From NCBI GenBank assembly GCA_918797485.1, contig CAKKNE010000004.1, positions 3,658,001 to 3,722,000 on the forward strand: a stretch of 64,000 bases of DNA. The letters run 5' to 3'. Below, one piece after another: positions 1 through 9,488 of the stretch. How positions within the stretch are numbered: the stretch's first letter is position 1; every line of letters begins with the position of its first letter. Both the position numbers and the translations under genes were made by a program. The notes beneath the pieces are model-generated. The model searched no databases. It saw nothing but the letters and a program-made list of their open reading frames with translations, and had not been told where the DNA came from. This stretch comes from Pelagomonas calceolata (taxonomy: Eukaryota > Sar > Pelagophyceae > Pelagomonadales > Pelagomonadaceae).

Positions 1-309
1 GCGCACCCTAATATAGCCGTCGGGCGTGCTGCAACCTTCTGGCAGCGCGGTGACCTCCCAGTACTCGGCGCTATCTTTGAGGTCCGCGGCATCGTAGGCG
101 TTGAAGTATATCACGCGCTTGCCTTCGGAGTCCTTGTATTTGCTAGCAACGAACGCATTTGACGGCGGCGCCTTCTTCTTCTTGCCTTTGGTGGCGGTGG
201 TCTTGGTGGTGGTCTTCTGTGTTTGCTTTTTAGCGGCCCTTGGTTTTTTGCCGCGCTTTCCTTTCTTGGCCGTCCGGCCAGCGCGCTGACTCCGAAAAGC
301 GGCGCGCCA
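1..309 (-). CDS. Partial Lys-rich protein, C-terminal part beyond left edge
   Basis: An open frame on the minus strand runs off the left end of the window. It encodes a basic stretch of Lys, Thr, Ala and Gln (KKGKRGKKPRAAKKQTQK and onward), then a more globular segment with VIYFNAYDAADLKDSAEYWEV. The frame is open back to a TGA at about 310 but holds no ATG, so the first exon or start is missing or lies across an intron; an ATG at about 311 is in another frame. I do not recognise the family. The basic part could be a nucleic-acid-binding tail or linker. Lack of the C-terminus limits any call. Confidence 0.45.
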
Positions 310-369
310 TCAAGGCCGCGCGCAGCGTCTAGCGTTACCCACAGCGCTTTGCGCGGCGCCGAGGCTAAT

Positions 370-393
370 CTAGCGGTCTGTAAGACACTAGCA
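370..393 (+). promoter_or_regulatory. Bipartite promoter element, copy 1
   Basis: CTAGCGG, a 4-base spacer, then TAAGACACTAGCA. This is one of ten oriented copies of the same element in the window. It points toward the EF-hand gene starting at 649. The stretch 310-648 otherwise holds no gene I can support; it has a GC-rich hairpin at 452-471 and a (CTG)n run just before the start codon. Confidence 0.5.
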
Positions 394-648
394 ATTCAAA
401 CTTGAGCCCGGACGGCGGGACCAATCGACCGGGCTAGGCCAGTGCAGATCTCTCCGGTTCGACATCCGGAGGCACGACCCGCACCGGAGGCATCACCCGC
501 TGAAACGAACAGTGGGCTGCCCCCACCCGCGCCACTGCGCGTTGCGGAGCCACGCGGCTGCCTCGCAGCTCTTGACTCACCATTCGGACTGCTGCAGAAC
601 TGCGCGTCGCGGAGGCACGCCTTGTCTTGCTGCTGCTGCTGCTCAACT

Positions 649-1944
649 ATGAATCCGGATGGGACATTTGTTGATGAGGACGGGGAGACTGAGGATTACC
701 ACGTGACGGACGTCTCCGAGAACGATAGGAAGCGCCTGCACTACCTGAAGAAGCAGCAGCGCAAGAAGGACCACGGCAAGAAGCACCGGCCCCGCCACCG
801 CGGGCCGGCGCCGGCGCCGGGCGAGCGCCGCGAGCGCCGCGAGCCGCGCGACCCGCGCGTGCTGAAGCACAACGAGCGCAGCGGCCGCGGCATGGCGACC
901 AAGCACCGCGACGCGCCCGGCAAGGTGAACCGGTTCCAGGAGCACCTGCACGCGCGCGAGGAGGACCAGGAGCGCCAGCGCCGGGAGCGCCGGAAGAAGC
1001 GGGCCGAGGCGAAGGCGCAGAAGGCGCACGCGCTGCGGCAGACGGTCGTCGAGGACGACGACATGGGCGAGGTCCAGGACATCAGCGGCTGGGACCACAA
1101 GGACGAGCAGGAGGCCCGGGGCCGCGAGATGGCCCGGCTCGACACGCGGTGCCGCGCGCGCGAGTTCGTCCTGACGCTGCCCGGCGGCGGCTGCTGCGGC
1201 ATCTACGGCAAGGTCCGCGCGGACGTGCGCGTCGACCCCGGCCTGCCCGCGCTGGCCCTGCACCTCCTCGACCTTACCGATAGGGACCTGTCGCGCCACT
1301 GGGTGCTCTTCGACGAGGCGGCCGGCGACGACAACGAGATCTCGCACGACGAGTTCTTCGACCTCATCGACGTCGACCCGACGACGTTCCTCAAGTGCCT
1401 CGTCGACGCCATCGTCTTCGACTGGGCGGACCTCGACAAGGACCGCACGCTGTCCTTCAGCGAGTTCCTGCTGGCGTCGTGCGTCATGTGCACGCTCACG
1501 CAGCGCCAGCTCGCGTTCTTCGTCTTCGCCTACTTCGACGAGAACGACGACGGCCACCTCGACTACCACGAGCTCCAGCAGATCAGCCACGCCATGGAGG
1601 GCTCGCGCTTCGGCGGCGACATGGCCAAGTTCCTCGACGTCTGCAACATGATCCAGATCGAGCACCACACGCACAAGGTCGTCGAGGCCCGGAAGATGGG
1701 CTTCGGCGGCTTCCAGGAGGCGTGCAACCGGTGCCCCCTCGTCGTCCACCCGATCATGCGGCTCCAGGAGGCCATGCAGATGCGCACGCTCGGCGCGGAC
1801 CGCTGGAAACGGCTCCGGGACGACTACGGCGGCGACTTCCACCACGAGATGACCGAGGCCGGCCTCTTGATGCTCGGGGAGAAGAAGGAGCTCGCCTACG
1901 AGAAGAATGATTCTTCACTATCATTCAGGGAGACGGCGGCGTAG
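649..1944 (+). CDS. EF-hand protein with basic N-terminal region
   Basis: 431 residues. The frame is open upstream to 442, but the ATG at 649 is preferred because the upstream translation is low-complexity and includes a run of Cys from a CTG repeat. Residues 20-150 are highly charged, rich in Lys, Arg and Glu, and likely coiled-coil or disordered. The C-terminal half has EF-hand loops: a degenerate one at about 220-240, then DLDKDRTLSFSEF at about 261 and FDENDDGHLDYHEL at about 296. These suggest calcium binding. A GGCGGC/GCCGCC hairpin spans the stop codon. The precise family is not recognised; centrin- or calcineurin-B-like sensors share only the EF-hands. Confidence 0.8.
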   Translation: MNPDGTFVDEDGETEDYHVTDVSENDRKRLHYLKKQQRKKDHGKKHRPRHRGPAPAPGERRERREPRDPRVLKHNERSGRGMATKHRDAPGKVNRFQEHLHAREEDQERQRRERRKKRAEAKAQKAHALRQTVVEDDDMGEVQDISGWDHKDEQEARGREMARLDTRCRAREFVLTLPGGGCCGIYGKVRADVRVDPGLPALALHLLDLTDRDLSRHWVLFDEAAGDDNEISHDEFFDLIDVDPTTFLKCLVDAIVFDWADLDKDRTLSFSEFLLASCVMCTLTQRQLAFFVFAYFDENDDGHLDYHELQQISHAMEGSRFGGDMAKFLDVCNMIQIEHHTHKVVEARKMGFGGFQEACNRCPLVVHPIMRLQEAMQMRTLGADRWKRLRDDYGGDFHHEMTEAGLLMLGEKKELAYEKNDSSLSFRETAA

Positions 1945-1998
1945 CCGCCACTATGCTCATTCAGGGCGTAATTCACAGATCACGTTTACTACGAAGTA

Positions 1999-3072
1999 CT
2001 AGCGGCACCGCCCGCGGCCCCGACGCCTCCGCGGAGGCGTCTCGTCGCCGAGGGAGTCCATCGACCACCGCGACCGCCGGCGGGTCGGCTGCCGCGGGGC
2101 GTGCCCGCGCGCTGCGGGCTGCTCGCGCGCGGCGGACGCGCTAGCGAGCATCATTCCGAGCGGAGACAACGCCGTATGGTTGACCTCTTGCGGCTTGGCG
2201 AAGATCGCCGGCAGCGCATGGTCCCTCCGCCGGCGGTCCACCGCGCGCGCCTCACGGACGGCTTCGCGACGCAGCGCCGCCGACCGCAATGCGCAGGAAA
2301 TCCCGGCCTCCGTCGCCCGAATGCTCGCCAGTTCCTTCTGGCGTCGGCGGCGCGTCTCTTCCCTCCTGAACTCGAGCGCGATGCGGCTCGGCGCGTAGCC
2401 GGCTGCGTGCTCCTCCTCCGACGCTGCCTCCGACCCGTCGTCGCCGTCGCTAACGCGCGCCCACGGAATCTTCGTGCGCAGCGTTCGCATCCTTTCCGCG
2501 TCGGACTCCGAGTCCCAAGTGACGGTCCGGCGGCGCTCGGGTTCTTGCTGCTGACGGGCAGTGGCGGCGGCCCGGAGCTTGTCCTCGCGTTGCCCGGCAG
2601 GCGGCAGCCGTATCGCTACGCGGCGTTTCGTGGGCGCCTTGCGCGCACGTGCCGCAGCGTGGCGTATTTCCGCGTCCCGCTGGCGCTGCGCGTAGTGCTT
2701 CGCCCGGACGAAGGCGTTGATCTCGCGCGCCTGGCGCTGCTCCCACGCCGAAGGCTCGACGACCGGCGACGAAGGCGGCTGCGGCGGCGCGCGGGCGGCG
2801 AGGCGCGCGGCCTCCTCCGCGTCAAGGTCGCGGCCCCGCCGTCGCCGCCGCCGGGACTGCGCCCGTGACCAGAATCGCTCGCCCGGCGACCGCTCGACCG
2901 CCGCGGGCTCCGCGGGCGCGTCCGCCTCGTCTTCCGACTCGTCGTACGCGAGAGCGTCGTCCTCTTCCGCTGGCTGCGGTGAGGGTTCCGGTGGAGCGTC
3001 CCGTCCGGAGCAGCGCACCGCGAAGGCCAGGGCGCTGGCCCGTAGCTGGCGTGGGATGGGCTTCGCAGGCAT
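1999..3072 (-). CDS. Hypothetical charged, probably disordered protein
   Basis: 357 residues with an ATG at 3072. The sequence alternates acidic patches (EEDDALAYDESEDEAD near residue 40) and basic patches (RRRRRRGRDLDAEE near 75). A central helical segment has EINAFVRAKHYAQRQRDAE, and the C-terminus is Arg-rich. No enzymatic domain is visible. Its 3' end faces that of the EF-hand gene, 54 bases away, and its 5' end is shared divergently with the 3478 gene. Support rests on the long ATG-initiated frame; GC-rich DNA gives many spurious frames, so confidence is moderate. Confidence 0.55.
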   Translation of the reverse strand: MPAKPIPRQLRASALAFAVRCSGRDAPPEPSPQPAEEDDALAYDESEDEADAPAEPAAVERSPGERFWSRAQSRRRRRRGRDLDAEEAARLAARAPPQPPSSPVVEPSAWEQRQAREINAFVRAKHYAQRQRDAEIRHAAARARKAPTKRRVAIRLPPAGQREDKLRAAATARQQQEPERRRTVTWDSESDAERMRTLRTKIPWARVSDGDDGSEAASEEEHAAGYAPSRIALEFRREETRRRRQKELASIRATEAGISCALRSAALRREAVREARAVDRRRRDHALPAIFAKPQEVNHTALSPLGMMLASASAAREQPAARGHAPRQPTRRRSRWSMDSLGDETPPRRRRGRGRCR

Positions 3073-3477
3073 CGTATCGGCTGCCCCCTAATCAACGCGC
3101 TCCATTGGACGCCGCATGGCTATTGTGTTCAGTATCTGGGGTGCGCGCGCAGGAGCTAGCCCATGATGCAGCCCCACGAGAGCGGCGCTCTCTCTTTGGC
3201 CCTGCACAGCGCGATGCACAGCGCAGAGCGCCGACAGGCAGCCCACGGTGATTATCCGAGTACCACTTGTACTGGAGGCATCTTATGAATTGTATAGCGA
3301 TGCTTGCGGCTAATTCTCAGGTTGTTTTCGACGGGTTTTTGGTCGATTTTGTTTGTTTGAACCATCTATTTCTGTGTGCGTTTGCGGCAAGCACACAGAC
3401 GCATATTCTGTCCTGTGCCTGTGCGCGCCTAAAAGCAAGCACTGCTAAGGCCACTTACAGCAGTCATACAGAGAGCA
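3073..3477. other. Divergent intergenic region
   Basis: 405 bases between divergent start codons. It is distinctly less GC-rich than its neighbours, especially 3280-3440, which is T-rich. It presumably holds both promoters. I see no copy of the bipartite element and no RNA gene. Confidence 0.4.
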
Positions 3478-6400
3478 ATGCCCTGGCAGACCGTCGACGC
3501 GCGGCCGCAGAAGCGCCGCAAGGGCGACGCCGTCGAGGACGCCGAGCGGCGCGAGCTGCGGCTCCGCCGGACCTACAACGAGGCGGCGGCGGGCCACGCC
3601 GCCCTCGCGGCGAAGGCGGCCTCGGCGCCGCCCGCCGACGCCGTCGCGGCGCTCTACGAGAAGATCCTCGAGGACGTGGGCTCCGCGGCCAAGGAGAACG
3701 AGGCGCCCTGGGACGCGGCGCTGCGCCTGGCCTGCGCGCGGCACCTCTCGGAGCTCCTCGAGGCGGCCGGCGACCGGGCCGGCGCGCTCGCCGCGGCCTG
3801 CCGGGCCGCTGACGCCGGACGGAACGACGCCGGGTTGTGGCTGCGCGTCGCGCGCCTCGCACGAGTCGCGGAGGGCGTCGCCGCGGCGCGCGTCGCCGTC
3901 GGCGCGCTCCAGCGCGCGGCCGCGCTGCGCCGCGCCGAGCGGGAGGACGACGGGGCGCTCGAGCGGGCCGCGCGCGCGGTGGGCGTCAAGCGCGCGTGCT
4001 TCCGCGGGGTCGCGGCGGACGGCGCCGCCGCGCCGCCGGCGCCTCCAAGGACGGTGCGCGCAACAAAGACGTGGACGGGCCTTGGGAGCGCGCTGTTGGC
4101 GGCGCGGGCGGCGCTCGCGCGCGACGCGCGGGCCGGCCGCGCGACGCTCGACCACCCCGTCGCCGTGGAGTGGATCGCCGAGAAGAAGAAGGCCGAGGCG
4201 GCGCAGGCGAAGAAGCCGGCCGAGGCGCCCGGGGATGAGAAAGCCAACGAGGGCAAGGACGACGAGAAGCGGCCGCGGCGCGGCGCGCGGCGCCGCGGCG
4301 CCGCGCCGACGGAGGAGAAAGAGGAGGACGACGCCGTCGCGGAGCTGCCGCTCGCCGCGCGCGTCTTCGGCGCGCTCCTCGACGGCGCGCCGCCCCCCAA
4401 GCCGCCCGACGGCGTCGCCGCGGCCTGGTTCGCGCGCGCGCCGGCGGCGCCGGGCGCCGCGGCCGCGGCCGCCGCCGCGCCGCCGTCCTTCGCCGCGCCG
4501 CGCCGCGTCCGCGACCACCTCGCGGCGTTCGTCGCCGCGGCGGCGCGCGCCGAGGCCGCGTGGGCCGCGGACGACGCGCGGAAGGTCTTCGCGGAGGCCG
4601 TCGCGGCCGTCGACGGCGCCCTGGACCCGGCCGCGCTCGTGGCGCTCGCCGAGGTCGATAGTTCCGCGCTTGCGCGCGCGAGGCTCGACCCGCGGACGGC
4701 GGACCGCCCGGACCTCGCGGCGCGGCTCCACTGGCTGGCCGCCGAGGGCGCGGCGGCGCGGGGCGACGCTTTTGTTGCGCGGGCCGAGTTCCAAGCCTGC
4801 GCGCGGGCGCTCCTTAAGCACGGCGGCGTCGACGCCTGTGTGGAAATCAACCAGTGTGACGGGTGCACCGACAATTCTTCACTAAGTCGTTTCTCGGCGA
4901 TGACGCGGCCGTCCTGGCTCTGTCGAGCGGTGAGGAACCGGCATCACCACGCCATCGAGCAGGCGTCGCGTCGATGGCGTGGAGGCCGACGCGACGATTC
5001 AGCACGAACGCGCCGTAAAATTTTGATTTCCGCACAGGTCGACGCCGTCGTCCACCGCTGGCCCGCGGGCGAACCGCGCCTGAGCGGCGCGGCCGTGGCC
5101 CACCAGCTCGCGGTCCTGGCCCGACGCGAGGGCGATTCTCGGCTCGGCGACGGCCTCGCGGCGGCCGCGGCTGCGGGCGGTGCGGCGCTCTGGCGCGAGG
5201 CCCGGCGGCTGCGGGCGCGCGACGCGGCCGGGTTCGCTGGTCTGCTCGCGGGCGACGCTCTGCGCGGCGCGGGCGTGCTCGAGGCGCTCTGCGCGGCCGT
5301 CGGCGGCGCGACGGACGTCGCGGCGGACGCCGCGGCGATTGCGCGGGCCGCCGCCGCCGACCGCGCGCGGGCGGGCGAGGCCCTCGACGCCTGCGTCGCC
5401 GTGCTCGACGCGCTCGCGCGCACGCCGCCCCAGGCGGCGCGGGCGACGTTCGGCCGCGGGGCGCGGGACGCGGACGCCGCGGTCGCGGTCGCGGCGACGG
5501 CCGCTCGCCTCCGCTCGCTCCTGGACACGACGGCCGCGCGCGCGGCCGTCGCCGCGGCCGGCGGCGACGCCGTCCGCGCCGCGCTAGCGCGCACGGTGGC
5601 CGTTGCCGCGGCCGGCAGCCGCGCCGACGCGGTTCTCGACGCGCTCGTGGCGGCGGCGGCCGTCGACGCGGTGCTCGGCGGCGCCGCCGCGCGGGACGCC
5701 GTCTCGCACGCCGCGACGGCCGCCTGCGCGACCTGCGCGGCGGCGCTGGGCGCGGCGGTCCGGGCCCGGAACGACCCCGAGGTGCTGAGCGCGGCCGCGT
5801 GCGGTGAGGCGCTGCTGCAGGCCATGGGCCCGCCGGCCGCGCGGCGCCACCTCGCGGCGGCGGCGGCGCTCCTCGGGGCGCTCGAGCGCGCGCGGGACAA
5901 GCCGCGGCTCGCGAACCTGCGGTGTCGCGCCGCCGCAGCCGCCGTCCGCGCGGCCGAGGCGGTCGATCCGGCGCGGGCCCCGGCGGTCGTGCGTGACCTC
6001 CTGGAGCACCTCGCGGCGCGCAAGTGCGTCGACGCCGGCGACGCGGCCTTCCTGCGCGCCGCCTGCGGCCTCTTCGCGGATCGCGCGGCGCGCGCCGCGC
6101 CCGGCCGCCGGCCCGTGCTCGCGCGGGACGAGGAGCACGCGGCGGCCCAGTGCTTCTACGATTTGATCGGGGCCAAGGTGCTGCGTGACGCCTGCGCGGG
6201 CCACGTCGTCTCCGAGGCCGCGCGGAAGCGCCGCGCGAAGCACTTCGAGGCCCGCGACGGCTTCGCGCTCTTCGCGGCGCCCCTGGTCCTGCGCGACCGC
6301 ACCGCGGCCGACGAGCCGCCGCCGCCCCTCGTGGGCCGCCGGGACCTCCTCGAGACGCTCAACGGCGCCGCCGGCGCCGCGGCGCGGCTCGCGCGGCGCA

Positions 6401-8187
6401 CGGTCGACGACGACGACGTCGACGCGTACCTGTTCGCGCAGAAGGACGCGCCGCAGCACTGGCCCGGGGCCCTCCTGGCGGGCGTTTACGAGGAGTCGCC
6501 GCCGGAGGACGACGACGCGAGTGTCACGGTTCCGGACGACGACGCCGCCGCGGCCGCCGCGGACGACTACGTGGCGGAGATCATGGCGCGGCGGTTGATG
6601 GGGCGGGACAAGGAGGCGGCGCAGGAGGAGGCCAAGGCGCCCGCGAAGCGCGAGGCCGCGCTGCTCGACGCCGCGGCGTGGTGTGCGCGCGCCTGTGCCT
6701 GTCGGCCGCGGGACGCAAGGCGCTGGCTCGCGCTGGCGCGCTGCTACGAGGACCTGGCCGCGCCGCTGCTGGCGCTCGGTGACCTGGGCGAGCCGTTCGC
6801 CGCGGCGCCGCCGAAGCGGCCCCTCAAGGCCGTCGCGCGGCTGCCGTACGCGGCGTCGACGGACGCGGCGCTCCAGTTCGCGGCGCCCTACGCCGCGCCC
6901 GGCGAGCTGCGCGCCGAGGCCGCCGCGACCGTCGGCGCCGCGCGCCTCGAGGCGGCGAAGCGGGCCTACGCGCTCGCGCACGCGACTTCCGGAGACGCGG
7001 CGGCCGCGGCGGCCGCCGCGCTCGCGCGGGGCCGCCTGCGCTACGCGGACCTGCGGGAACTGGCGCTGCGCGGCACGTCCATGCCCACGCGCCAGGCCGC
7101 CGGCGACGCCCAGCGCTGCTTCGAGGCCGCGTCACTAATAGGCGACGCGGCGCAAAAGGCCTTTGCGCTCGTCATGCTCGGGAAGATCGCGTGGCGGTCC
7201 GACGACTACGACCTCGACGAGCGGCGCCGCGACGCCATCGTCCTCTTTCGCCGGGCGTACGACGCGCTGCCGGCGACGGGAAAACCCACGGGAAGGGACG
7301 ACCCGTACCCCTGCTACCGCCTGCACGCGGCGCGGCTCAAGGTTGCGCTGGACGCGGCGGCGGGCCGCGTCACGCCGCTGGCGCTGCAGGCGTGCCGCGA
7401 GACCGCCTTCGGCGCAAGCGACGGCTCCGTCGCGTCGATCGTCGAGGACTGCGTCCGGGCCTTCGAGGCCTGCCGGAAGCAGGACCCCTACCACGCGCGG
7501 GCTGCCCACTCCCAGGCCGTGGCCGCGCGTGCCCAGCCGACGCTCAGCCTCGCGGCGACGGCGACGGCGTCGTCGAACCGCTTCTGCGCCGAGGCGGACG
7601 CGCGGCGGCTGCAGGAGCGGACGCGCGTCGCCGTGCGACGCGGCGCGGCGGCGGCGAAGGACGTCCTCGAGAAGGCCCTCTTCAGCGGCAAGCGGCCGCA
7701 GGTCGTCGCGCTCTGGCGCGTCGAGGGCGACGCTGCGACGCCCAGGGAGTGCCTCGACGCGGACCACCGGCGCTACGACCGGACGCGGTTGAAGTACGTC
7801 GCGCTCTTCGCCGACGTGCTCGTGGACCTGGGCGACCACGGGCGGCTGCGAGATCTCGAACATCAGATCTGCCAGGCGCGCGAGCGGTCCCGGTGCACGG
7901 ATTTGATGGTCGATTGCTCGCGGAACGCGCGCCTGCGGGCCGTGGTGGGCGCGCTCGACGACGACGACGGCGGGGCCCCGCTCGCGCTGGCGGCCGCGGC
8001 GGCGCTGCGCGGCGACCGCGGCGCGCTCAAGCGCCTGCCGGCCCCGCTCGCGTTGGGCGCGGTCGCCGACGCCCTTTTCGTGGAAGCGGCTCGGAAGGCG
8101 ATGCCGGGCCTTCTGACCGCGGCGGCGTCGCCCGCCGAGGCCGTCGAGGCGGTGCGGACGCGGTGGCCGGCGCTCGTCCCGTCGTAG
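3478..8187 (+). CDS. Hir3/CABIN1-like histone chaperone subunit (TPR-type)
   Basis: The unspliced frame is 1569 codons. Removing the introner intron at 4828-5037 gives about 1499 residues, as one 210-base phase-0 intron. The protein is Ala-rich and almost wholly helical. An N-terminal tetratricopeptide-like array contains GLWLRVARLARVAEGVAAAR. A distal block has DPYPCYRLHAARLKVAL, and later SGKRPQVVALW followed by RTRLKYVALFADVL, which resemble conserved stretches of CABIN1/Hir3 as I remember them. In that family the protein scaffolds the HIRA complex that deposits H3.3 outside replication. An acidic/basic linker lies at about 250-300. The assignment is by pattern memory; another TPR scaffold is possible. 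Confidence 0.55.
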   Translation: MPWQTVDARPQKRRKGDAVEDAERRELRLRRTYNEAAAGHAALAAKAASAPPADAVAALYEKILEDVGSAAKENEAPWDAALRLACARHLSELLEAAGDRAGALAAACRAADAGRNDAGLWLRVARLARVAEGVAAARVAVGALQRAAALRRAEREDDGALERAARAVGVKRACFRGVAADGAAAPPAPPRTVRATKTWTGLGSALLAARAALARDARAGRATLDHPVAVEWIAEKKKAEAAQAKKPAEAPGDEKANEGKDDEKRPRRGARRRGAAPTEEKEEDDAVAELPLAARVFGALLDGAPPPKPPDGVAAAWFARAPAAPGAAAAAAAAPPSFAAPRRVRDHLAAFVAAAARAEAAWAADDARKVFAEAVAAVDGALDPAALVALAEVDSSALARARLDPRTADRPDLAARLHWLAAEGAAARGDAFVARAEFQACARALLKHGGVDACVEINQCDGCTDNSSLSRFSAMTRPSWLCRAVRNRHHHAIEQASRRWRGGRRDDSARTRRKILISAQVDAVVHRWPAGEPRLSGAAVAHQLAVLARREGDSRLGDGLAAAAAAGGAALWREARRLRARDAAGFAGLLAGDALRGAGVLEALCAAVGGATDVAADAAAIARAAAADRARAGEALDACVAVLDALARTPPQAARATFGRGARDADAAVAVAATAARLRSLLDTTAARAAVAAAGGDAVRAALARTVAVAAAGSRADAVLDALVAAAAVDAVLGGAAARDAVSHAATAACATCAAALGAAVRARNDPEVLSAAACGEALLQAMGPPAARRHLAAAAALLGALERARDKPRLANLRCRAAAAAVRAAEAVDPARAPAVVRDLLEHLAARKCVDAGDAAFLRAACGLFADRAARAAPGRRPVLARDEEHAAAQCFYDLIGAKVLRDACAGHVVSEAARKRRAKHFEARDGFALFAAPLVLRDRTAADEPPPPLVGRRDLLETLNGAAGAAARLARRTVDDDDVDAYLFAQKDAPQHWPGALLAGVYEESPPEDDDASVTVPDDDAAAAAADDYVAEIMARRLMGRDKEAAQEEAKAPAKREAALLDAAAWCARACACRPRDARRWLALARCYEDLAAPLLALGDLGEPFAAAPPKRPLKAVARLPYAASTDAALQFAAPYAAPGELRAEAAATVGAARLEAAKRAYALAHATSGDAAAAAAAALARGRLRYADLRELALRGTSMPTRQAAGDAQRCFEAASLIGDAAQKAFALVMLGKIAWRSDDYDLDERRRDAIVLFRRAYDALPATGKPTGRDDPYPCYRLHAARLKVALDAAAGRVTPLALQACRETAFGASDGSVASIVEDCVRAFEACRKQDPYHARAAHSQAVAARAQPTLSLAATATASSNRFCAEADARRLQERTRVAVRRGAAAAKDVLEKALFSGKRPQVVALWRVEGDAATPRECLDADHRRYDRTRLKYVALFADVLVDLGDHGRLRDLEHQICQARERSRCTDLMVDCSRNARLRAVVGALDDDDGGAPLALAAAAALRGDRGALKRLPAPLALGAVADALFVEAARKAMPGLLTAAASPAEAVEAVRTRWPALVPS
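4836..5037 (+). mobile_element. Introner element A (202 bp) acting as an intron
   Basis: The ends are CTGTGTGGAAATCAA and TTGATTTCCGCACAG, imperfect inverted repeats. They are flanked by a perfect 8-bp duplication GTCGACGC at 4828-4835 and 5038-5045. A 12-bp perfect stem at 4947-4958/4971-4982 lies inside. Removing 4828-5037 as GT...AG restores the pre-insertion codons exactly. The 5' GT comes from the host duplication and the CACAG 3' site from the element. The whole insert has no stop in the host frame. Confidence 0.88.
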
Positions 8188-8225
8188 TAGTCGTGTGAAT
8201 CATACAAGTATCTTACATGCCAGTG

Positions 8226-9077
8226 TCATGCACTCGCGGTGGCGGCGCCCGCGACGAGGTCCTCCTCCCCGGAGCCCTGAGCCGGGACGGACGCGAACGC
8301 GGCGCGCGGTAGGTGCGAGCAGTCCTCGAACACAATCGGAAAATAGCGGTGGTAGTAGAGCGTCGCAAAGCCACCGCCGATGACCGCGCCGCCCACGACG
8401 TCCGCGGGCCAGTGGTCGTTGTCCACGACGCGCGACGCCGCCACGAAAAGCGACAGGCCGACGGGCAGGAGACCGGCGACCACGGCCGGGCCGCCGAGAT
8501 CGACGCCCTTGACGCGCAGTGGTCTCCCCAGCCGACAGGCGCCCAGGATGCAGTAGGACGTGTAGAGCATCGTCACCATGGAGAGGCCGCTGTGGCCCGA
8601 GGGGAACGACTTGAACGCTTCTTCATCGTCGCCGGTGCATTTCCCCGTCGCCGCATCGAAGCCGCACTGGTCGTAGAAATACGGTCTCCAGTAGCCGCAG
8701 TAGCGCTTCACGCAGTCGATGCAGAAGGCCGCTCCGCCGAACGCGTACGCGATGCCTTGTATCCGCAGCGCCGTCGCTCGCGTACACGTGTCGAAGAGCG
8801 ACAACACAAGAAACACGACCATCGGCACGACGCTGCAGATGACAAACAGCACCGACGCCGGCACGATCTGCTCGCTCGACGACTTGTAGTCGTTATTGAG
8901 CAAGGGCGACACGGCCCAGTACGGCTGCCCGGCGTCGAAGGCCTCGACCTCCGGCGGCTTGCGCTCGCGCTGGTGGATTGCTTGGCTCGCGAACCATAAG
9001 ACGAGCATCCAAGCCACGGCGACGAATGTGTCGAGAGAGATGACGTGCTTCCACGACTCGACCGCGCGGTCCCACAT
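8226..9077 (-). CDS. PAP2-family lipid phosphate phosphatase
   Basis: 283 residues, ATG at 9077. A multi-pass membrane protein with the three phosphatase motifs in order: KRYCGYWRPYF (about residue 124), FPSGHSG (about 160), and SRVVDNDHWPADVVGG (about 220), including the expected Arg, Ser-Gly-His and Arg...His residues. The family removes phosphate from phosphatidic acid, lysophosphatidate or similar lipids at ER or plasma membranes. About six hydrophobic segments flank the motifs, and there is a short Ala-rich C-terminal tail. It converges on the 3478 gene with 38 bases between stops. Length and motifs look intact. Confidence 0.9.
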   Translation of the reverse strand: MWDRAVESWKHVISLDTFVAVAWMLVLWFASQAIHQRERKPPEVEAFDAGQPYWAVSPLLNNDYKSSSEQIVPASVLFVICSVVPMVVFLVLSLFDTCTRATALRIQGIAYAFGGAAFCIDCVKRYCGYWRPYFYDQCGFDAATGKCTGDDEEAFKSFPSGHSGLSMVTMLYTSYCILGACRLGRPLRVKGVDLGGPAVVAGLLPVGLSLFVAASRVVDNDHWPADVVGGAVIGGGFATLYYHRYFPIVFEDCSHLPRAAFASVPAQGSGEEDLVAGAATASA

Positions 9078-9348
9078 CGCGCCTCCGCCGCGGCCGGGGA
9101 GGAGGGGTTGCTCAATGATGCCTAACAGGTCGCAGCGCTGCGGCCAGCCCTGAGGCTCTCCACAGTCGTGAGGCTCTCCCAGGCCTGGATCCCCCCTTGA
9201 AGACTAATGCGCAGTTCTCAGCCCGAGGTTCTAGCGACTGCTCAGCGCTTGACCTTGCGCTCTCTCCTCCGCAAGGCCCACAGCACGACCGGTTCGAGCG
9301 TCAGCGGTACCCGGCTGGCCCAAGAGCATCTCGAATTATTTTTCTCGA

Positions 9349-9371
9349 CTAGCGGAATGAATAGGCACTAG
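9349..9371 (+). promoter_or_regulatory. Bipartite promoter element, copy 2
   Basis: CTAGCGG, a 7-base spacer, then TAGGCACTAG: the most diverged of the ten copies. It points toward the aspartyl protease start at 9489, about 118 bases away. The rest of 9078-9488 shows no gene or RNA. Confidence 0.4.
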
Positions 9372-9488
9372 AGAGAGCCAATTCCTCCAGCGCGGCGCTA
9401 GTTGGTCGCCTGCCATTACGAGGCTAACCGAGATCCCCCCCCGTAAGCCCGGATCCCACGCAACACCCTACCGGGCAGCCCCGGAACC

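Noticed and set aside
452-471. T-arm-like hairpin CTCCGG/CCGGAG with TTCGACAT loop
   Set aside because: No D-arm, anticodon arm or acceptor stem fits around it.
442-648. N-terminal extension of the EF-hand gene
   Set aside because: In frame, but the translation is Pro/Ala-rich and ends in a Cys run from a CTG repeat, more like 5' leader than protein.
643-1845. 400-codon open frame antisense to the EF-hand gene
   Set aside because: GC-rich codon bias leaves few stops on the opposite strand; the translation is Val/Leu/Arg/Glu-rich with no domain, and the plus strand has EF-hands.
4838-5037. Introner A spliced from GTGTGG just inside the element
   Set aside because: That donor gives a 200-nt intron and breaks the frame; the donor at GTGG or in the target duplication keeps it, and only the latter restores the original codons.
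5584-6981. 465-codon antisense frame inside the Hir3-like gene
   Set aside because: Low-complexity Arg/Gly-rich shadow of the plus-strand coding sequence.
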